A stretch of DNA of 64,000 nucleotides from Labedella populi (GCF_004078655.1 NZ_RZNC01000004.1:62001-126000); one strand, 5' to 3'; shown: positions 7,943 to 17,775, counted from the stretch's first letter. Program-made: numbers and translations. Notes: generated from the letters alone by a model not told the origin.

Positions 7943-8764
7943 TCAGGAGCGGGAGCGGCGAAGGGCCGAGAGCGCGTCGAGCGCGACGCGCGTGGCCGCG
8001 ACATCGTGAACGCGGACCGCCCAGACGTCGTCGGCGAGGAGGGCGCTCAACACCGCGGTCGGCAGGTCCCTGGTCGGGGCGACGCCCTCGTCCCCGACGA
8101 GTTCGCCGAGGAACCGCTTCCGCGACACTCCGATCATGACGGGGAAGCCGAGCGCCGCGAGCGCGTCGAGGTGTGCAAGGAGGGTCCAGTTGTGAGGTCC
8201 TCGTTTCGCGAAACCGAGACCGGGGTCGACGACGACGCGCGCGGGCTCGACTCCGGCCGCCACGGCCGCCGACGTCTGAGCCTCGATCTCGCGGACGACG
8301 TCCGCGACGACGTCGTCGTAGTGCACACGATCCTCCATCACGGCGCTGTGACCGCGCCAGTGGCTGATGACGAAGGTCGCTCCGAGTTCCGCGACCGTCG
8401 CCGCCATGCGCGCGTCGGCGAGTCCGCCGGACACGTCGTTGACGATCGACGCCCCCGCTGCGACGGCCGCGCGCGCCGTCGCAGCGTTCATCGTGTCGAT
8501 CGACACGGTCGTGCCGTCGCCCGCGAGCGCCGTCACGACGGGGAGGATCCGGCGCAGCTCCTCGTCGAGCGCGACCCGCGTCGCACCGGGCCGCGTCGAC
8601 TCCCCGCCCACGTCGACGATGTCGGCGCCCTCCGCGACGAGCTCACGGCCGTGGGCGATCGCGTCGGCCGTGGTGAAGTAGCGGCCGCCGTCGCTGAACG
8701 AGTCGGGCGTCACGTTGAGCACACCCATGATGCGGGTCGCCCGGGGCCCGCCGTGCTCACTCAT
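7943..8764 (-). CDS. folP: Dihydropteroate synthase FolP
   Basis: Dihydropteroate synthase, which joins hydroxymethyldihydropterin pyrophosphate to p-aminobenzoate and is the sulfonamide target. The 273-residue protein has both family signatures: IMGVLNVTPDSFSDGGRY (residues ~12-29) and ADIVDVGGESTRPGA (~47-61). The SRKRFLG motif is near residue 220. ATG at 8764 overlaps the end of folE by 8 bp, which indicates coupled translation. Downstream genes folB and folK complete the branch. Confidence 0.95.
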   Translation of the reverse strand: MSEHGGPRATRIMGVLNVTPDSFSDGGRYFTTADAIAHGRELVAEGADIVDVGGESTRPGATRVALDEELRRILPVVTALAGDGTTVSIDTMNAATARAAVAAGASIVNDVSGGLADARMAATVAELGATFVISHWRGHSAVMEDRVHYDDVVADVVREIEAQTSAAVAAGVEPARVVVDPGLGFAKRGPHNWTLLAHLDALAALGFPVMIGVSRKRFLGELVGDEGVAPTRDLPTAVLSALLADDVWAVRVHDVAATRVALDALSALRRSRS

Positions 8765-9344
8765 CGCGCCCCGCCGAGCCGCCGATGAGTGCGAGCACGT
8801 CGGAACGCTCGGCGCCGCTCACGAGCGCACCCCTGCTCGCGATCGTGACGGTCGTGGAAGAGGTCTGGCGCGGCCCGCGCGCCGTGAGGCACTGGTGGCT
8901 CGCGTCGAGGACGACGAGGACACCGCGTGGGGAGAGACCCTCGTCGACCGCGTCGGCGATCTGCTCCGTCAGTCGTTCCTGCACCTGCGGCCGCGAGGCG
9001 AGAGTGTCGACGACGCGGGCGAAACGGCCGAGGCCGACGGCCGACACCCCCGGGAGGTACGCGACGTGCGCGACACCCGTGAACGGCAGGAGGTGGTGCT
9101 CGCAGACGGAACGAAAGGCGATGTCCCGCACGATCACGGCTTCGCCGGCCGTGTCGATCTCCGTCGGGATCGTCTCGCGGAGGTGATCGAGCGGGTCCTC
9201 GCCGAGGCCGCCGAAGAACTCGGCGTAGGCGTCAGCGACACGCTGCGGTGTGGACAGCAGCCCCTCACGGTCGGGCCGCTCGCCGATCGCGAGGAGCAGT
9301 TCGGTCACCGCCGCCTCGATCCGTCGGCGGTCCACGCCCGCCAC
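8757..9344 (-). CDS. folE: GTP cyclohydrolase I FolE
   Basis: GTP cyclohydrolase I, the first enzyme of the pterin branch, converting GTP to 7,8-dihydroneopterin triphosphate. The 195-residue length is typical of the unimodular enzyme. RSVCEHHLLPFTGVAHVAYL supplies the Zn-binding Cys and His, and SHQCLTARGPRQ supplies the second Zn cysteine and catalytic region. The GTG start at 9344 lies only 4 bp after the ftsH stop, so ftsH and folE are likely on one mRNA. Confidence 0.95.
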   Translation of the reverse strand: MAGVDRRRIEAAVTELLLAIGERPDREGLLSTPQRVADAYAEFFGGLGEDPLDHLRETIPTEIDTAGEAVIVRDIAFRSVCEHHLLPFTGVAHVAYLPGVSAVGLGRFARVVDTLASRPQVQERLTEQIADAVDEGLSPRGVLVVLDASHQCLTARGPRQTSSTTVTIASRGALVSGAERSDVLALIGGSAGRDE

Positions 9345-9348
9345 AGTG

Positions 9349-11355
9349 CTACGCCGTCGCCGGGCGGGGAGCGGACTGCGGGCCGCGGGCCGGTGTGGGC
9401 TCGGGGTCCGAGCTCACACCGCCGTCCGTCGCGCCGGCGTCGATCGGCGCCTTGGGGCGGGGAACGGCGATCGGGGGGCGGTCGCTCACGGGACGGTCAC
9501 GGCTCGACAGCCACTGCGGTCGCTCCGGGAGCTTCCGCACGTCGGCGAAGATCTCGGCGAGCTGGTTGTGGTCGAGGGTTTCGTGCTCGAGCAGTTGTCC
9601 CGCGAGACGGTCGAGGATGTCCCTGTTGTCGTTGATGACCTGGAACGCCTCGTTGTGGGCCTGTTCGAGCAACTCCCGCACCTGCGCGTCGACCCGCTGG
9701 GCGATCTCCTCGGAGTAGTCGCGCTGGTGCCCCATGTCGCGACCGAGGAAGACCTCGCCCGAAGACTGGCCGAGCTTGACGGGACCGACATCGGTCGTCA
9801 TGCCGTACTCCGTCACCATCTTGCGTGCGATACCCGTCGCCTTCTCGATGTCGTTCGATGCTCCCGTCGTGGGGTCGTGGAAGACGAGCTCCTCGGCGAC
9901 ACGGCCGCCCATCGCATACGTCAACTGGTCGAGGAGCTCGTTACGCGTCACCGAGTACCGGTCCTCGATGGGGATGACCATCGTGTAGCCGAGCGCTCGA
10001 CCGCGCGGGAGGATCGTGACCTTCGTGACGGGGTCGGTGTTGCGCATCGCGGCCGCGGCGAGCGCGTGCCCGCCCTCGTGGTAGGCCGTGATGAGCTTCT
10101 CCTGGTCACGCATGATCCGGGTGCGGCGCTGCGGACCGGCGATGACGCGGTCGATGGCCTCGTCGAGGGCCCGATTGTCGATGAGCTGCGCGTTGGACCG
10201 CGCCGTCAGGAGGGCCGCCTCGTTGAGGACGTTCGCGAGGTCGGCACCCGTGAAGCCCGGGGTCTTCCGTGCGACCACGTCGAGGTCGACGCTCGGAGCG
10301 AGCGGCTTGCCCTTCCCGTGCACCTCGAGCACCTTCTTGCGCCCGAGCAGGTCGGGGGCGTCGACGCCGATCTGGCGATCGAAGCGGCCGGGGCGCAGCA
10401 GGGCCGGGTCGAGGATGTCGGGACGGTTCGTCGCCGCGATGAGGATGACGTTCGTCTTCGGGTCGAAGCCGTCCATCTCGACGAGCAGCTGGTTGAGGGT
10501 CTGCTCGCGTTCGTCGTGACCGCCGCCCATGCCGGCGCCGCGGTGACGACCGACGGCGTCGATCTCGTCGACGAAGATGATCGCGGGCGAGTTCTCCTTG
10601 GCCTGCTGGAAGAGGTCGCGGACACGGCTGGCGCCGACACCGACGAACATCTCGACGAAGTCCGAACCGGAGATGGAGTAGAACGGCACGCCCGCTTCAC
10701 CCGCGACAGCACGAGCGAGCAGGGTCTTGCCTGTTCCGGGAGGACCGTAGAGCAGCACGCCCTTGGGGATGCGGGCGCCGACGGCCTGGAACTTCGCGGG
10801 CTCCTTGAGGAAGTCCTTGATCTCCTCGAGCTCCTCGATCGCCTCGTCGCTTCCGGCGACGTCGTCGAAGGTCACCTTCGGCGACTCCTTCGAGACGAGC
10901 TTCGCCTTCGACTTGCCGAACTGCATGACCTTTCCGCCGCCGCCCTGCATGCCCGAGAGCATGATCCAGAAGAAGACGCCGATGAGCAGCAGCGGGAGCA
11001 GGATCGTGAGGAGCGAACCCCAGAAGCTCGGCTGCGGGACCTTGTCGCTGAAACCGTCCGACGGGTTCGCGGCGTCGACCGCCGCGACGACGTCCTCGGC
11101 GCGCGCATCGAGGAAGTAGAACTGCACCATCGTGCCGTTCTCGCCGTCCGCCTTCTCGAGGACGAGATCGACGCGGTTGTCGCCCTGGGTGAGGGTCGCT
11201 TCGGACACCGTCTCGCCCTCGAGGAGCTCGAGACCGTGCTGCGTCGAGATTTCCCTGAAGCCGCCGATGTTGAGCAGGCTCGAGCCCACCCAGAACACGA
11301 GGACCGCGAGGAGGATGTAGGGAAGCGGGCCCTTGAAGATGCGCTTGAAGTCCAT
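9349..11355 (-). CDS. ftsH: ATP-dependent zinc metalloprotease FtsH
   Basis: Membrane-anchored AAA+ protease that degrades misfolded membrane proteins and short-lived regulators. It has 668 residues. There are two N-terminal transmembrane helices (residues ~8-25 and ~110-130) with an extracytoplasmic domain between them. Walker A is GPPGTGKT (~205), Walker B is [11 protein letters not shown] (~260), and the second region of homology is [21 protein letters not shown]. The zinc protease motif is HEGGH (HExxH), near residue 427. The C-terminal ~60 residues are Pro-rich. The upstream 145 bp contains a TAATCT -10-like box on the minus strand near 11434. First gene of the folate operon. Confidence 0.97.
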   Translation of the reverse strand: MDFKRIFKGPLPYILLAVLVFWVGSSLLNIGGFREISTQHGLELLEGETVSEATLTQGDNRVDLVLEKADGENGTMVQFYFLDARAEDVVAAVDAANPSDGFSDKVPQPSFWGSLLTILLPLLLIGVFFWIMLSGMQGGGGKVMQFGKSKAKLVSKESPKVTFDDVAGSDEAIEELEEIKDFLKEPAKFQAVGARIPKGVLLYGPPGTGKTLLARAVAGEAGVPFYSISGSDFVEMFVGVGASRVRDLFQQAKENSPAIIFVDEIDAVGRHRGAGMGGGHDEREQTLNQLLVEMDGFDPKTNVILIAATNRPDILDPALLRPGRFDRQIGVDAPDLLGRKKVLEVHGKGKPLAPSVDLDVVARKTPGFTGADLANVLNEAALLTARSNAQLIDNRALDEAIDRVIAGPQRRTRIMRDQEKLITAYHEGGHALAAAAMRNTDPVTKVTILPRGRALGYTMVIPIEDRYSVTRNELLDQLTYAMGGRVAEELVFHDPTTGASNDIEKATGIARKMVTEYGMTTDVGPVKLGQSSGEVFLGRDMGHQRDYSEEIAQRVDAQVRELLEQAHNEAFQVINDNRDILDRLAGQLLEHETLDHNQLAEIFADVRKLPERPQWLSSRDRPVSDRPPIAVPRPKAPIDAGATDGGVSSDPEPTPARGPQSAPRPATA

Positions 11356-11500
11356 AGTGTTTACGGGCGGCTGAGCCCGACACCTTTCTGACAGCTGGTG
11401 TTACGGGCGCCCTGGCGCCCACAGGCCTCAAGATTAGCGGCACGCCGCTGGACGGCGCCTCCATGTTCCCCGTGGGCGTACAGAGCGTGGCCGGGACGGT

Positions 11501-12052
<552 letters not shown>

Positions 12053-12064
12053 GCTCCGATTCTA
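12053..12064 (-). promoter_or_regulatory. -10 box for hpt, leaderless spacing
   Basis: TAGAAT on the minus strand at 12064-12059, then 6 nt (CGGAGC), then the ATG of hpt. Transcription would begin at or next to the start codon. Confidence 0.55.
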
Positions 12065-12202
12065 GGGCGAGCCCTCGCTCCCCTCGTCACTCGTCGACAC
12101 CACCGTGAGGTATCGACTTCTGTCGCTTTCGGGGCCCGATTAGCGACACGGATGCGGCGGATGGAGTCGAACGCCTCCTCGACGGGGATGACCCCGCCAC
12201 CC

Positions 12203-13285
12203 TCATAGCCACGGGCGTTTGCGACGGAGTGGCTCGCACTCGCGTGCCAGCGCGCCGGTCGCCGTGAAAACGAGACGGCCACCGTTGCGGGAGACCCGGA
12301 TCCCGGGTACGTCGATCGGGCCCTGCCCCCTCCAGTCCGTCACGAGTGCCGCGATCGCGAGGGTGTGGGCGCGCGTGAGCGACGAGCCGAACTCCCCCCG
12401 TGCCACCAAACGGATGATGCGGTGGCGGATGGCCGCCGGATTCGCTGCGAGGGGTCCCACGTCGACGGACAGTCCCGCTTCCGCAGGCTCGCAGATATCC
12501 TCGATGAACTCCTCGATCATCTCGTCGAAGGCGTCGGCGTCCTCACGTGCCTGCTCGGCGGTGCGGGCGAGCGCCTCGGCGATGCCGGGTCCGAGCTCGG
12601 CCTCGAGCACCGGAAGGACCCGATGGCGGACCCGGGCGCGCGCGAACGACGCATCGGCGTTGTGCGGATCGTCCCACGCCGAGAGTCCGAGTTCGTCCAC
12701 CGCTGCACGCGTCTCGTCACGACGAATGGAGAGGAACGGCCGGACGAGCCGTCCCGTCACCTCCGCCATCCCCTTGAGACTGCCCCCACCGGAACCGCGG
12801 GCGAGACCCAGGAGCACCGTCTCGGCCTGGTCATCGAGTGTGTGGCCGAGAAGCACCGCCGACGCTCCCGTCCGCCGGGCGGCGTCGTCGAGGGCCACGT
12901 ACCGAGCAACGCGCGCCGCGGCTTCCGGCCCGCCAGCATCACCGACTGAGACGGCGGCGACCGAGGCGTCGACCCCGAGCCCGCGGACGATCGCTGCGGC
13001 ACGTTCGGCGACGGCGTCCGAGTCCGGCTGCAGGCGGTGATCGATGACGACGGCGGCGATACGGACGTCGAGAACCGGAGCCGCGTGCGCCGCGGCCGCG
13101 GTGAGTGCGAGGGAGTCCGCTCCCCCGCTCACGGCGACGAGAACGAGCGGCCGCTCTCCTGCGCCGGAGGGCGAGGCGAGGACGCCCGATGAGAGGACAC
13201 GCACGATCTCGCGGGACAAGCGGTGCACCGTCGGCGGAGCGTTCCCGGGCGAACGGGAGTCGGAGGCGGGGAGGGAGTCGGCCAC
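12203..13285 (-). CDS. tilS: tRNA(Ile)-lysidine synthetase TilS
   Basis: An ATP-dependent enzyme that changes C34 of tRNA-Ile(CAU) to lysidine, giving AUA decoding. The 360-residue protein has the PP-loop motif [13 protein letters not shown] (residues ~49-61) and the conserved [20 protein letters not shown] segment (~144-163). The length fits the short actinobacterial forms. The start is GTG at 13285, preceded by TAGCGT with a 6-nt gap (leaderless pattern). It is divergent from ppa. About 150 bp with no recognisable gene separates its stop from hpt. Confidence 0.94.
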   Translation of the reverse strand: MADSLPASDSRSPGNAPPTVHRLSREIVRVLSSGVLASPSGAGERPLVLVAVSGGADSLALTAAAAHAAPVLDVRIAAVVIDHRLQPDSDAVAERAAAIVRGLGVDASVAAVSVGDAGGPEAAARVARYVALDDAARRTGASAVLLGHTLDDQAETVLLGLARGSGGGSLKGMAEVTGRLVRPFLSIRRDETRAAVDELGLSAWDDPHNADASFARARVRHRVLPVLEAELGPGIAEALARTAEQAREDADAFDEMIEEFIEDICEPAEAGLSVDVGPLAANPAAIRHRIIRLVARGEFGSSLTRAHTLAIAALVTDWRGQGPIDVPGIRVSRNGGRLVFTATGALARECEPLRRKRPWL

Positions 13286-13297
13286 GGCCCCACGCTA
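13286..13297 (-). promoter_or_regulatory. -10 box for tilS, leaderless spacing
   Basis: TAGCGT on the minus strand at 13297-13292 followed by GGGGCC and the GTG start of tilS, a 6-nt gap. On the other strand the ppa -10-like TAGGGT is at 13382-13387. Confidence 0.55.
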
Positions 13298-13443
13298 CTC
13301 GACCGTCCGAGCGGGTCCCGCGTGGCGAGAGCCACCGTGCCGGGCCCACGGCCCGCCCCGAGCCCGAATGCCGCGATCCGTTAGGGTGGGTGCCGCCGGT
13401 GTCCGACCGGAACGACCCATCGAATCAACAAGGAGAGCGCCTC

Positions 13444-13938
13444 ATGGCCGCATACGACGTCGTCGTGGAGATCCCCAAGGGCAGCCGCAACAAGTACGAG
13501 GTCGACCACGAGACGGGTCGCGTGTACCTCGACCGCGTCCTGTTCACCGCGTTCGTCTACCCCGTCGACTACGGCTACTTCGAGAACACGCTCGGACTCG
13601 ACGGCGACCCCGTCGACGCCCTCGTCCTGCTCGAGTACCCCGTCTTCCCGGGCGTCGGCGTCAAGGTGCGCCCCGTCGGCGTGCTCAACATGAGCGACGA
13701 GGCCGGCTCCGACGCGAAGGTCGTCGTGGTCCCCCACAAGGACCCGCGGTGGAGCCACATCCAGGACATCTCCGACGTCCCCGAGCAGACGCGCAATGAG
13801 ATCGAGCACTTCTTCACGCGCTACAAGGACCTCGAGCCGAACAAGTGGGTCACGATCGAGGGCTGGGGCGACGCCGCCGAGGCCGAGGAGATCGTGAAGG
13901 CGGGCTTCGCGAAGCTCGAGGCCGAGGGCTCCCACTAG
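13444..13938 (+). CDS. ppa: Inorganic pyrophosphatase
   Basis: Family I soluble inorganic pyrophosphatase, which hydrolyses PPi to two phosphates and drives biosynthetic reactions. It has 164 residues. [19 protein letters not shown] (residues ~6-24) and the Asp-rich catalytic signature [11 protein letters not shown] (~55-65) are intact. ATG at 13444 has AAGGAG 8 nt upstream. A TAGGGT -10 box at 13382-13387 implies a leader of about 50 nt. The gene ends before a very strong hairpin terminator. Confidence 0.96.
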   Translation: MAAYDVVVEIPKGSRNKYEVDHETGRVYLDRVLFTAFVYPVDYGYFENTLGLDGDPVDALVLLEYPVFPGVGVKVRPVGVLNMSDEAGSDAKVVVVPHKDPRWSHIQDISDVPEQTRNEIEHFFTRYKDLEPNKWVTIEGWGDAAEAEEIVKAGFAKLEAEGSH

Positions 13939-13966
13939 AGCGACCCGTCACCGGCACGGCTCGCTT

Positions 13967-14017
13967 ACGACGAACGGGGCGCCGCACTCACCGAGAGTGC
14001 GGCGCCCCGTTCGTCGT
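13967..14017. terminator. Strong bidirectional hairpin after ppa
   Basis: Perfect 23-bp inverted repeat, arms 13967-13989 and 13995-14017 around a 5-nt loop, between the convergent ppa and M23 peptidase genes. The arms include gaacggggcgccgcactc. It should terminate transcription from both sides. Confidence 0.9.
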
Positions 14018-14046
14018 TCAGGTCCGGGTTCGTCGTTCAGGTCCGG
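14009..14046. repeat. 19-bp perfect tandem duplication
   Basis: The unit gttcgtcgttcaggtccgg occurs twice head to tail (14009-14027 and 14028-14046). It abuts the terminator arm and the intended stop of the M23 peptidase gene. It looks like a recent duplication or an assembly artefact. Confidence 0.85.
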
Positions 14047-15443
14047 GTCAGAGCGAGACGCCCCGATTGCGCATGAACGGTACCGGGTTCTGCGCCGCGC
14101 CGTTGACGCGCGTCTCGAAGTGCACGTGCGGTCCGGTCGAATTGCCGGTGCTGCCCATCGCAGCGATGTACTGACCGGCGCTCACGCTCTGGCCGCTCCG
14201 GACGGCGATCCCCCCCGGAGCGGATGTGACCGTAGGCGGTCGTCACGCCGCCGCCGTGGGATATCCGGATGAAGTAGCCGTAGCCGCCGTTCCACCCCGC
14301 GTAGGTGACGGTCCCCGACGACGCCGCGTAGAGCGGGGTCCCCGATCCGTTGGCGATGTCGACGCCGGGGTGGTTCCTGCTGCCGATTCCGCCGGGACTG
14401 TTGCGGACGCCGTAACCGGAGCTGATCCAGCCCGAGCAGGGTCGCCGCCAGCCCGAGCCTCCGCCGCCGCCACCGCTGCTGCTTCCCCCACCGCCGCTGC
14501 TGCTTCCGCCGCCGCTTCCACCGCCGCTGTTGCTGTTCTTCGCGGCCTCGGCAGCCGCAGCGGCAGCGGCAGCGGCCTCACGAGCGGCTTTCTCTCGCGC
14601 TGCCTTCTCGGCGGCCTCGCGTCGCTTGCGCTCCTCCTCGACGCCCTTCTTGTATCCCTCGACGGTTTCGGCCGTCGTGTCCTCGAGCGCCGCGAGCTGA
14701 GCCTCCAGCTCGACCTTCTTGTTCTGGGACTCCTCGAGCGCGGCCACGGCGGCATCGGCCGCCGCCTGCGCCGCGATCATGGCCTCTTCTGCGAGGGCTC
14801 GCAGCCGCTCGCGCTCTTCACGCGCCGCCGACGCCTGGTCGCTGAGCGATTGAGCGGTGTTGCGCGCGTTGACCGCCTGGTCGTAGACCGACTTGTTGTG
14901 CTCGAGCAGCTTGCTCATCGTTCCGAGAGCGCCGAGAAGAGCGTCGGGGCTCGCGGAAGAATCGAAGAACAGGCTGAGTGAGACGTCGCTACCCCCGCTG
15001 CGGTACAGCTGGGCCGCGACCTGCCCGGCCTTGGCGATCGACTCGTCGGCCTCGACCTTCTTCTCGTCGGCCTGGCCTTGAAGTGCCTCGGCGCGGACGA
15101 CCGCGTCGTCGAACGCCTGCTGCGCCTCGAAGTACTCCTGGCCCTTGCGCTCGGCTTCCGCCTGGGTCGACGCGACCTCGGCCTCGAGACCGGCGATGAG
15201 GTTCTTGATGTTCGTGACCTGCGCCGCAGCGGCGGCCTGGTTCCTCTTGGCCTTTTGGACGTCGTCCCACGAGGGGTACTTGGCGGCCCAGGCGGGGGTG
15301 ACTCCCGCGACGACACCGGCGGCGGTGAAGACACCCACGGCTCCGAGGGCGAGGACCTGACGGCGGCTCGTGTCTCCGCTGCGAGCGCGACGCGAGCGCC
15401 AGCGGAACACGCTTCCGCGCTTCGGCTTCTTCGGTTCGGACAT
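14037..15443 (-). CDS. Tat-exported M23 (LytM-type) peptidase with an apparent 3' frameshift
   Basis: A secreted cell-wall hydrolase-like protein, 468 residues as read. The N-terminus has a twin-arginine signal, SRRQVLALGAVGVF, with likely cleavage after AWA (~residue 53). A long Ala/Glu-rich coiled coil follows (~60-310), then a Gly/Ser linker and an M23 domain with HPGVDIA (HxxxD zinc motif) and AYGHIRSGG. Just after this, a run of seven Cs at 14210-14216 shifts the frame and the HxH motif is lost. In the next frame the normal domain ending is readable (PHVHFETRVNG then a stop at 14048-14050), and removing one C restores it. Either a sequencing error or a real inactivating slip. ATG at 15443 has GGAG 6 nt upstream. 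Confidence 0.85.
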   Translation of the reverse strand: MSEPKKPKRGSVFRWRSRRARSGDTSRRQVLALGAVGVFTAAGVVAGVTPAWAAKYPSWDDVQKAKRNQAAAAAQVTNIKNLIAGLEAEVASTQAEAERKGQEYFEAQQAFDDAVVRAEALQGQADEKKVEADESIAKAGQVAAQLYRSGGSDVSLSLFFDSSASPDALLGALGTMSKLLEHNKSVYDQAVNARNTAQSLSDQASAAREERERLRALAEEAMIAAQAAADAAVAALEESQNKKVELEAQLAALEDTTAETVEGYKKGVEEERKRREAAEKAAREKAAREAAAAAAAAAEAAKNSNSGGGSGGGSSSGGGGSSSGGGGGGSGWRRPCSGWISSGYGVRNSPGGIGSRNHPGVDIANGSGTPLYAASSGTVTYAGWNGGYGYFIRISHGGGVTTAYGHIRSGGDRRPERPERERRSVHRCDGQHRQFDRTARALRDARQRRGAEPGTVHAQSGRLALTRT

Positions 15444-15711
15444 CACAGACTCCGGCCACTTTCACATCAGTCACATGGGCAACATCATCAACACTAGCGA
15501 GCGGGGCCGAGAAAGCCAGTCCCCCGATCGGTGGGCGCTGCGCGCTCGCGACCGAATCTAGACCGCCGCGACGGGGGCATGGGGGAACATCCGCGGCAGG
15601 TCGGAACACCGGGTGATCGACGGTTCCCGCGGTCCGCGGGGACGGTTTTGGCATTTGGCTGCTTCACCCGTATGCTTGTACGCCGGTAGCCCTTGAGCTT
15701 TCGAGCTCGTC

Positions 15712-15784
15712 GGCCCCATCGTTTAGTGGCCTAGGACACCGCCCTTTCACGGCGGCAGCACGGGTTCGAATCCCGTTGGGGTCA
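15712..15784 (+). tRNA. tRNA-Glu (TTC)
   Basis: A 73-nt cloverleaf. The acceptor GGCCCCA pairs with TGGGGTC (one G-U), the anticodon loop CTTTCAC carries TTC, and the T arm is CGGG-TTCGAAT-CCCG. CCA is not encoded. Confidence 0.97.
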
Positions 15785-15850
15785 CGTGTTCAGACACGGC
15801 GACAGCTACCTATACAATTGAAAATCGCAGCACGAGAGTGCTGCACATAT

Positions 15851-15924
15851 GGCCCTGTAGCGCAGTTGGTTAGCGTGCCGCCCTGTCACGGCGGAGGTCG
15901 CGGGTTCAAGTCCCGTCAGGGTCG
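15851..15924 (+). tRNA. tRNA-Asp (GTC)
   Basis: A 74-nt cloverleaf. The acceptor GGCCCTG pairs with CAGGGTC, and the anticodon loop CTGTCAC carries GTC. It lies 66 bp after tRNA-Glu, and CCA is not encoded. A weak hairpin (acccttcc/ggagggt, ~15937-15961) follows it. Confidence 0.97.
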
Positions 15925-16003
15925 CCATGGCGAGGGACCCTTCCGAATACGGGAGGGTTTCTTGCCAGTGGGACCGATTCATATGAACGAGCAGCGTCCC
16001 TCC

Positions 16004-16076
16004 GGCTCTGTAGCTCAGTTGGTAGAGCGCACGACTGAAAATCGTGAGGTCACGGGATCGACGCCCGTCGGAGCCA
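16004..16076 (+). tRNA. tRNA-Phe (GAA)
   Basis: A 73-nt cloverleaf. The acceptor GGCTCTG pairs with CGGAGCC, the anticodon loop CTGAAAA carries GAA, and the T arm is ACGGG-ATCGACG-CCCGT. Last of the three-tRNA group, followed by a terminator. Confidence 0.97.
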
Positions 16077-16078
16077 CT

Positions 16079-16117
16079 GGCCCTTCTTCAGGCTTCTACT
16101 GAGGAGGGGCCTTTTTT
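16079..16117 (+). terminator. Rho-independent terminator of the tRNA group
   Basis: ggcccttcttca pairs with tgaggaggggcc (with G-U pairs) around a short loop, followed by six Ts. Confidence 0.85.
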
Positions 16118-16320
16118 CGTTCCCGGCGCGGGTTCGGTTGCCCGCTGTCGATTCGATCCCGCAGTCGAATCAAATCCGCGGGGCTGTCCCCCTTAATGCC
16201 GACACCACGGCGCTTGCAATCGAATTGCTCGTTCGGCTAACTTTCAACCGAGATGGCTTTCAGATCGCCGGCGTTCGAGTTCTTCGATGTCGTGAGCGCA
16301 TGGCCGCCATCATTTCGGGA
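16118..16320. other. Intergenic stretch without a recognised gene
   Basis: A slightly less GC-rich region after tRNA-Phe. A plus-strand reading frame crosses it but has no ribosome binding site, no family resemblance and runs into the opposite gene. No direct repeat of the tRNA-Phe 3' end was seen, so there is no sign of an integrated element. Confidence 0.5.
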
Positions 16321-16357
16321 GACAGAGGGTCGGTGTTCGGGTCATCGACCCTCTGTC
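16321..16357. terminator. Inverted repeat, probable terminator of the downstream minus-strand gene
   Basis: Perfect 12-bp arms gacagagggtcg (16321-16332) and cgaccctctgtc (16346-16357), lying 20 bp past the stop of the 16377-16691 gene. There is no long T tract on either side, so termination efficiency is uncertain. Confidence 0.6.
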
Positions 16358-16376
16358 GCTTAACCCTCGTCTTCGC

Positions 16377-16691
16377 TCAGGCGTCGAAGCCGATGTCGAA
16401 GTACGTGCTCGAGTCGTCGTAGACGACCGCAGGGTCGATCGAGCGCACCCGCGCCATTGTCGAGACGCGCGCCACGGCGGGTTCGAGGTCGGGAGCATCG
16501 ATCGCGAGCACCGGGGTGTTGGGCCCGATGAGCATCGCAGCCTGTCGTGTCGATCCGTCCTGCTGGATGACCGGGATCCGGACGACCTCCGGTTCGTGCG
16601 ATGCCGCGATGTCCCGAGCGTGCTTCAGGAGCTCCTCCCCCGCGCGATCACTCACGATGAACGTCTCCGTTCCGTAGGTGATGCGTTTCAT
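16377..16691 (-). CDS. Hypothetical protein, 104 residues
   Basis: I do not recognise a family. The protein is soluble, has no signal peptide or membrane segment, and mixes beta-like and helical stretches (MKRITYGTETFIVSDRAGEE at the start). GGAGGG lies about 8 nt before the ATG at 16691, codon use matches the neighbours, and a hairpin follows the stop, so the gene looks real. It stands alone between the tRNA group and the small-protein cluster. Confidence 0.7.
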   Translation of the reverse strand: MKRITYGTETFIVSDRAGEELLKHARDIAASHEPEVVRIPVIQQDGSTRQAAMLIGPNTPVLAIDAPDLEPAVARVSTMARVRSIDPAVVYDDSSTYFDIGFDA

Positions 16692-16940
16692 GTCTCACTC
16701 CCTCCGCTCACCGCCACCGGTCACCGCCACCGGTCACATGCCGTCGTCCGCAATTCTGCGGACTGTCCCCATCAACGACCCCTCGACCCCGAGGTTCTGA
16801 GGGTCACCTTACGCCGCGCGACGCCGTCACCTCCGGGGGTTGCACTCTCGGTCAGCCGCGTACGATCGCTCGCCAGGACCGCGGGTGAAGCCCGGTCCGG
16901 CTCGCTCCGCCACCCCATGACGCCGGGAACTCACGGCTGT

Positions 16941-16952
16941 TAGCGTCTCGGC
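16941..16952 (+). promoter_or_regulatory. -10 box with leaderless spacing
   Basis: TAGCGT at 16941-16946, then six nt, then ATG at 16953. No Shine-Dalgarno sequence is present. Confidence 0.5.
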
Positions 16953-17150
16953 ATGAGCCAATCCACGCACCACCCCACTCAGGACGAGAACCGACACGAG
17001 CAGCTCACGCGCGCCGAGAAGTCGACGGAGGCCGACGCCGCCCCCCGGGTCGAGGTGAGCCACCCGGAAGCGGGCGTCACACGGATCGACGTGTCGGAGG
17101 ACGCCGCGGTACGCCCCGGCGAGCGCAACCCGCAGATCGACGGGGCCTAG
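16953..17150 (+). CDS. Small hydrophilic hypothetical protein, 65 residues
   Basis: A charged, probably disordered protein (many Glu, Asp, His and Thr, no hydrophobic segment). It has no recognised family. Support is indirect: a -10 box with leaderless spacing, an uninterrupted frame with GC-rich third positions, and a 27-bp distance to the HhH-GPD gene that suggests an operon. Confidence 0.55.
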   Translation: MSQSTHHPTQDENRHEQLTRAEKSTEADAAPRVEVSHPEAGVTRIDVSEDAAVRPGERNPQIDGA

Positions 17151-17177
17151 CGGGCCGTCCCGCGACGCCGAACGCTC

Positions 17178-17753
17178 ATGAACACCTTGCGCATCACCGA
17201 TGACGCCGAGGCCGACCGTCTGCTCTCGGAGGACCCGCTCGCACTCCTGATCGGGATGCTGCTCGACCAGCAGATCGCGATGGAGACGGCGTTCTCTGGA
17301 CCGGCGAAGATCCGCGACCGCTTCGGAACCCTCGAGGCCCGCTCGATCGCCGACGCCGACCCGGAGGGATTCGTCGAACTCTTCCGACGGACGCCCGCAG
17401 TGCACCGATTCCCCGGATCGATGGCCGGCCGGGTGCAGTCGCTGTGCCGCGCCGTCGCGGATGAGTGGGACGGCGACGCCGCCTCGATCTGGACGCGGGG
17501 CCGTCCGGACGGTCGCGAGATACTCGACCGGCTCGTCTCCCTGCCCGGCTTCGGCGAACAGAAGGCGCGCGTCTTCCTCGCCCTCCTGGGCAAACAGTGC
17601 GGCCTCGGTGCGGACGGCTGGCGGGAGGCCGCCGGTGCTTACGGCGAAGAGGGTGCGTTCCGCTCCGTTGCCGACATCACCGATCCGGAGTCGCTCGCCC
17701 GCGTGCGGGAGACGAAGCGAGCGATGAAGGCGGCGGCCCGCTCCTCGTCGTGA
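17178..17753 (+). CDS. HhH-GPD-type base-excision repair protein
   Basis: A 191-residue member of the helix-hairpin-helix/GPD DNA glycosylase superfamily. LLIGMLLDQQIAMETAFSGP near residues 22-41 matches the family's first helices, LPGFGEQKARVFLALLGKQ (~118-136) is the HhH element, and the Asp in GLGADGW about 20 residues later is in the place of the usual catalytic aspartate. No FeS cluster cysteines are seen. The damaged base recognised is unknown. It follows the small 65-residue gene by 27 bp and ends in a strong hairpin shared with the convergent gene. Confidence 0.85.
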   Translation: MNTLRITDDAEADRLLSEDPLALLIGMLLDQQIAMETAFSGPAKIRDRFGTLEARSIADADPEGFVELFRRTPAVHRFPGSMAGRVQSLCRAVADEWDGDAASIWTRGRPDGREILDRLVSLPGFGEQKARVFLALLGKQCGLGADGWREAAGAYGEEGAFRSVADITDPESLARVRETKRAMKAAARSSS

Positions 17754-17775
17754 ATGCGGGCTGACCGACCACCGA

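Noticed and set aside
9250-11391. Long open frame (about 700 codons) opposite ftsH
   Set aside because: It mirrors ftsH on the other strand and arises from GC-rich codon usage. The translation is Arg/Asp/Val/Leu-rich with no family likeness, while ftsH has all catalytic motifs.
15937-15961. Hairpin between tRNA-Asp and tRNA-Phe as a full terminator
   Set aside because: The stem is short and only TTTC follows. It may be a processing signal, so it is mentioned only with the tRNA entry.
16138-16422. Plus-strand frame after tRNA-Phe as a gene or integrase remnant
   Set aside because: No binding site, no integrase or phage motif, no repeat of the tRNA end, and it overlaps the better supported minus-strand gene.
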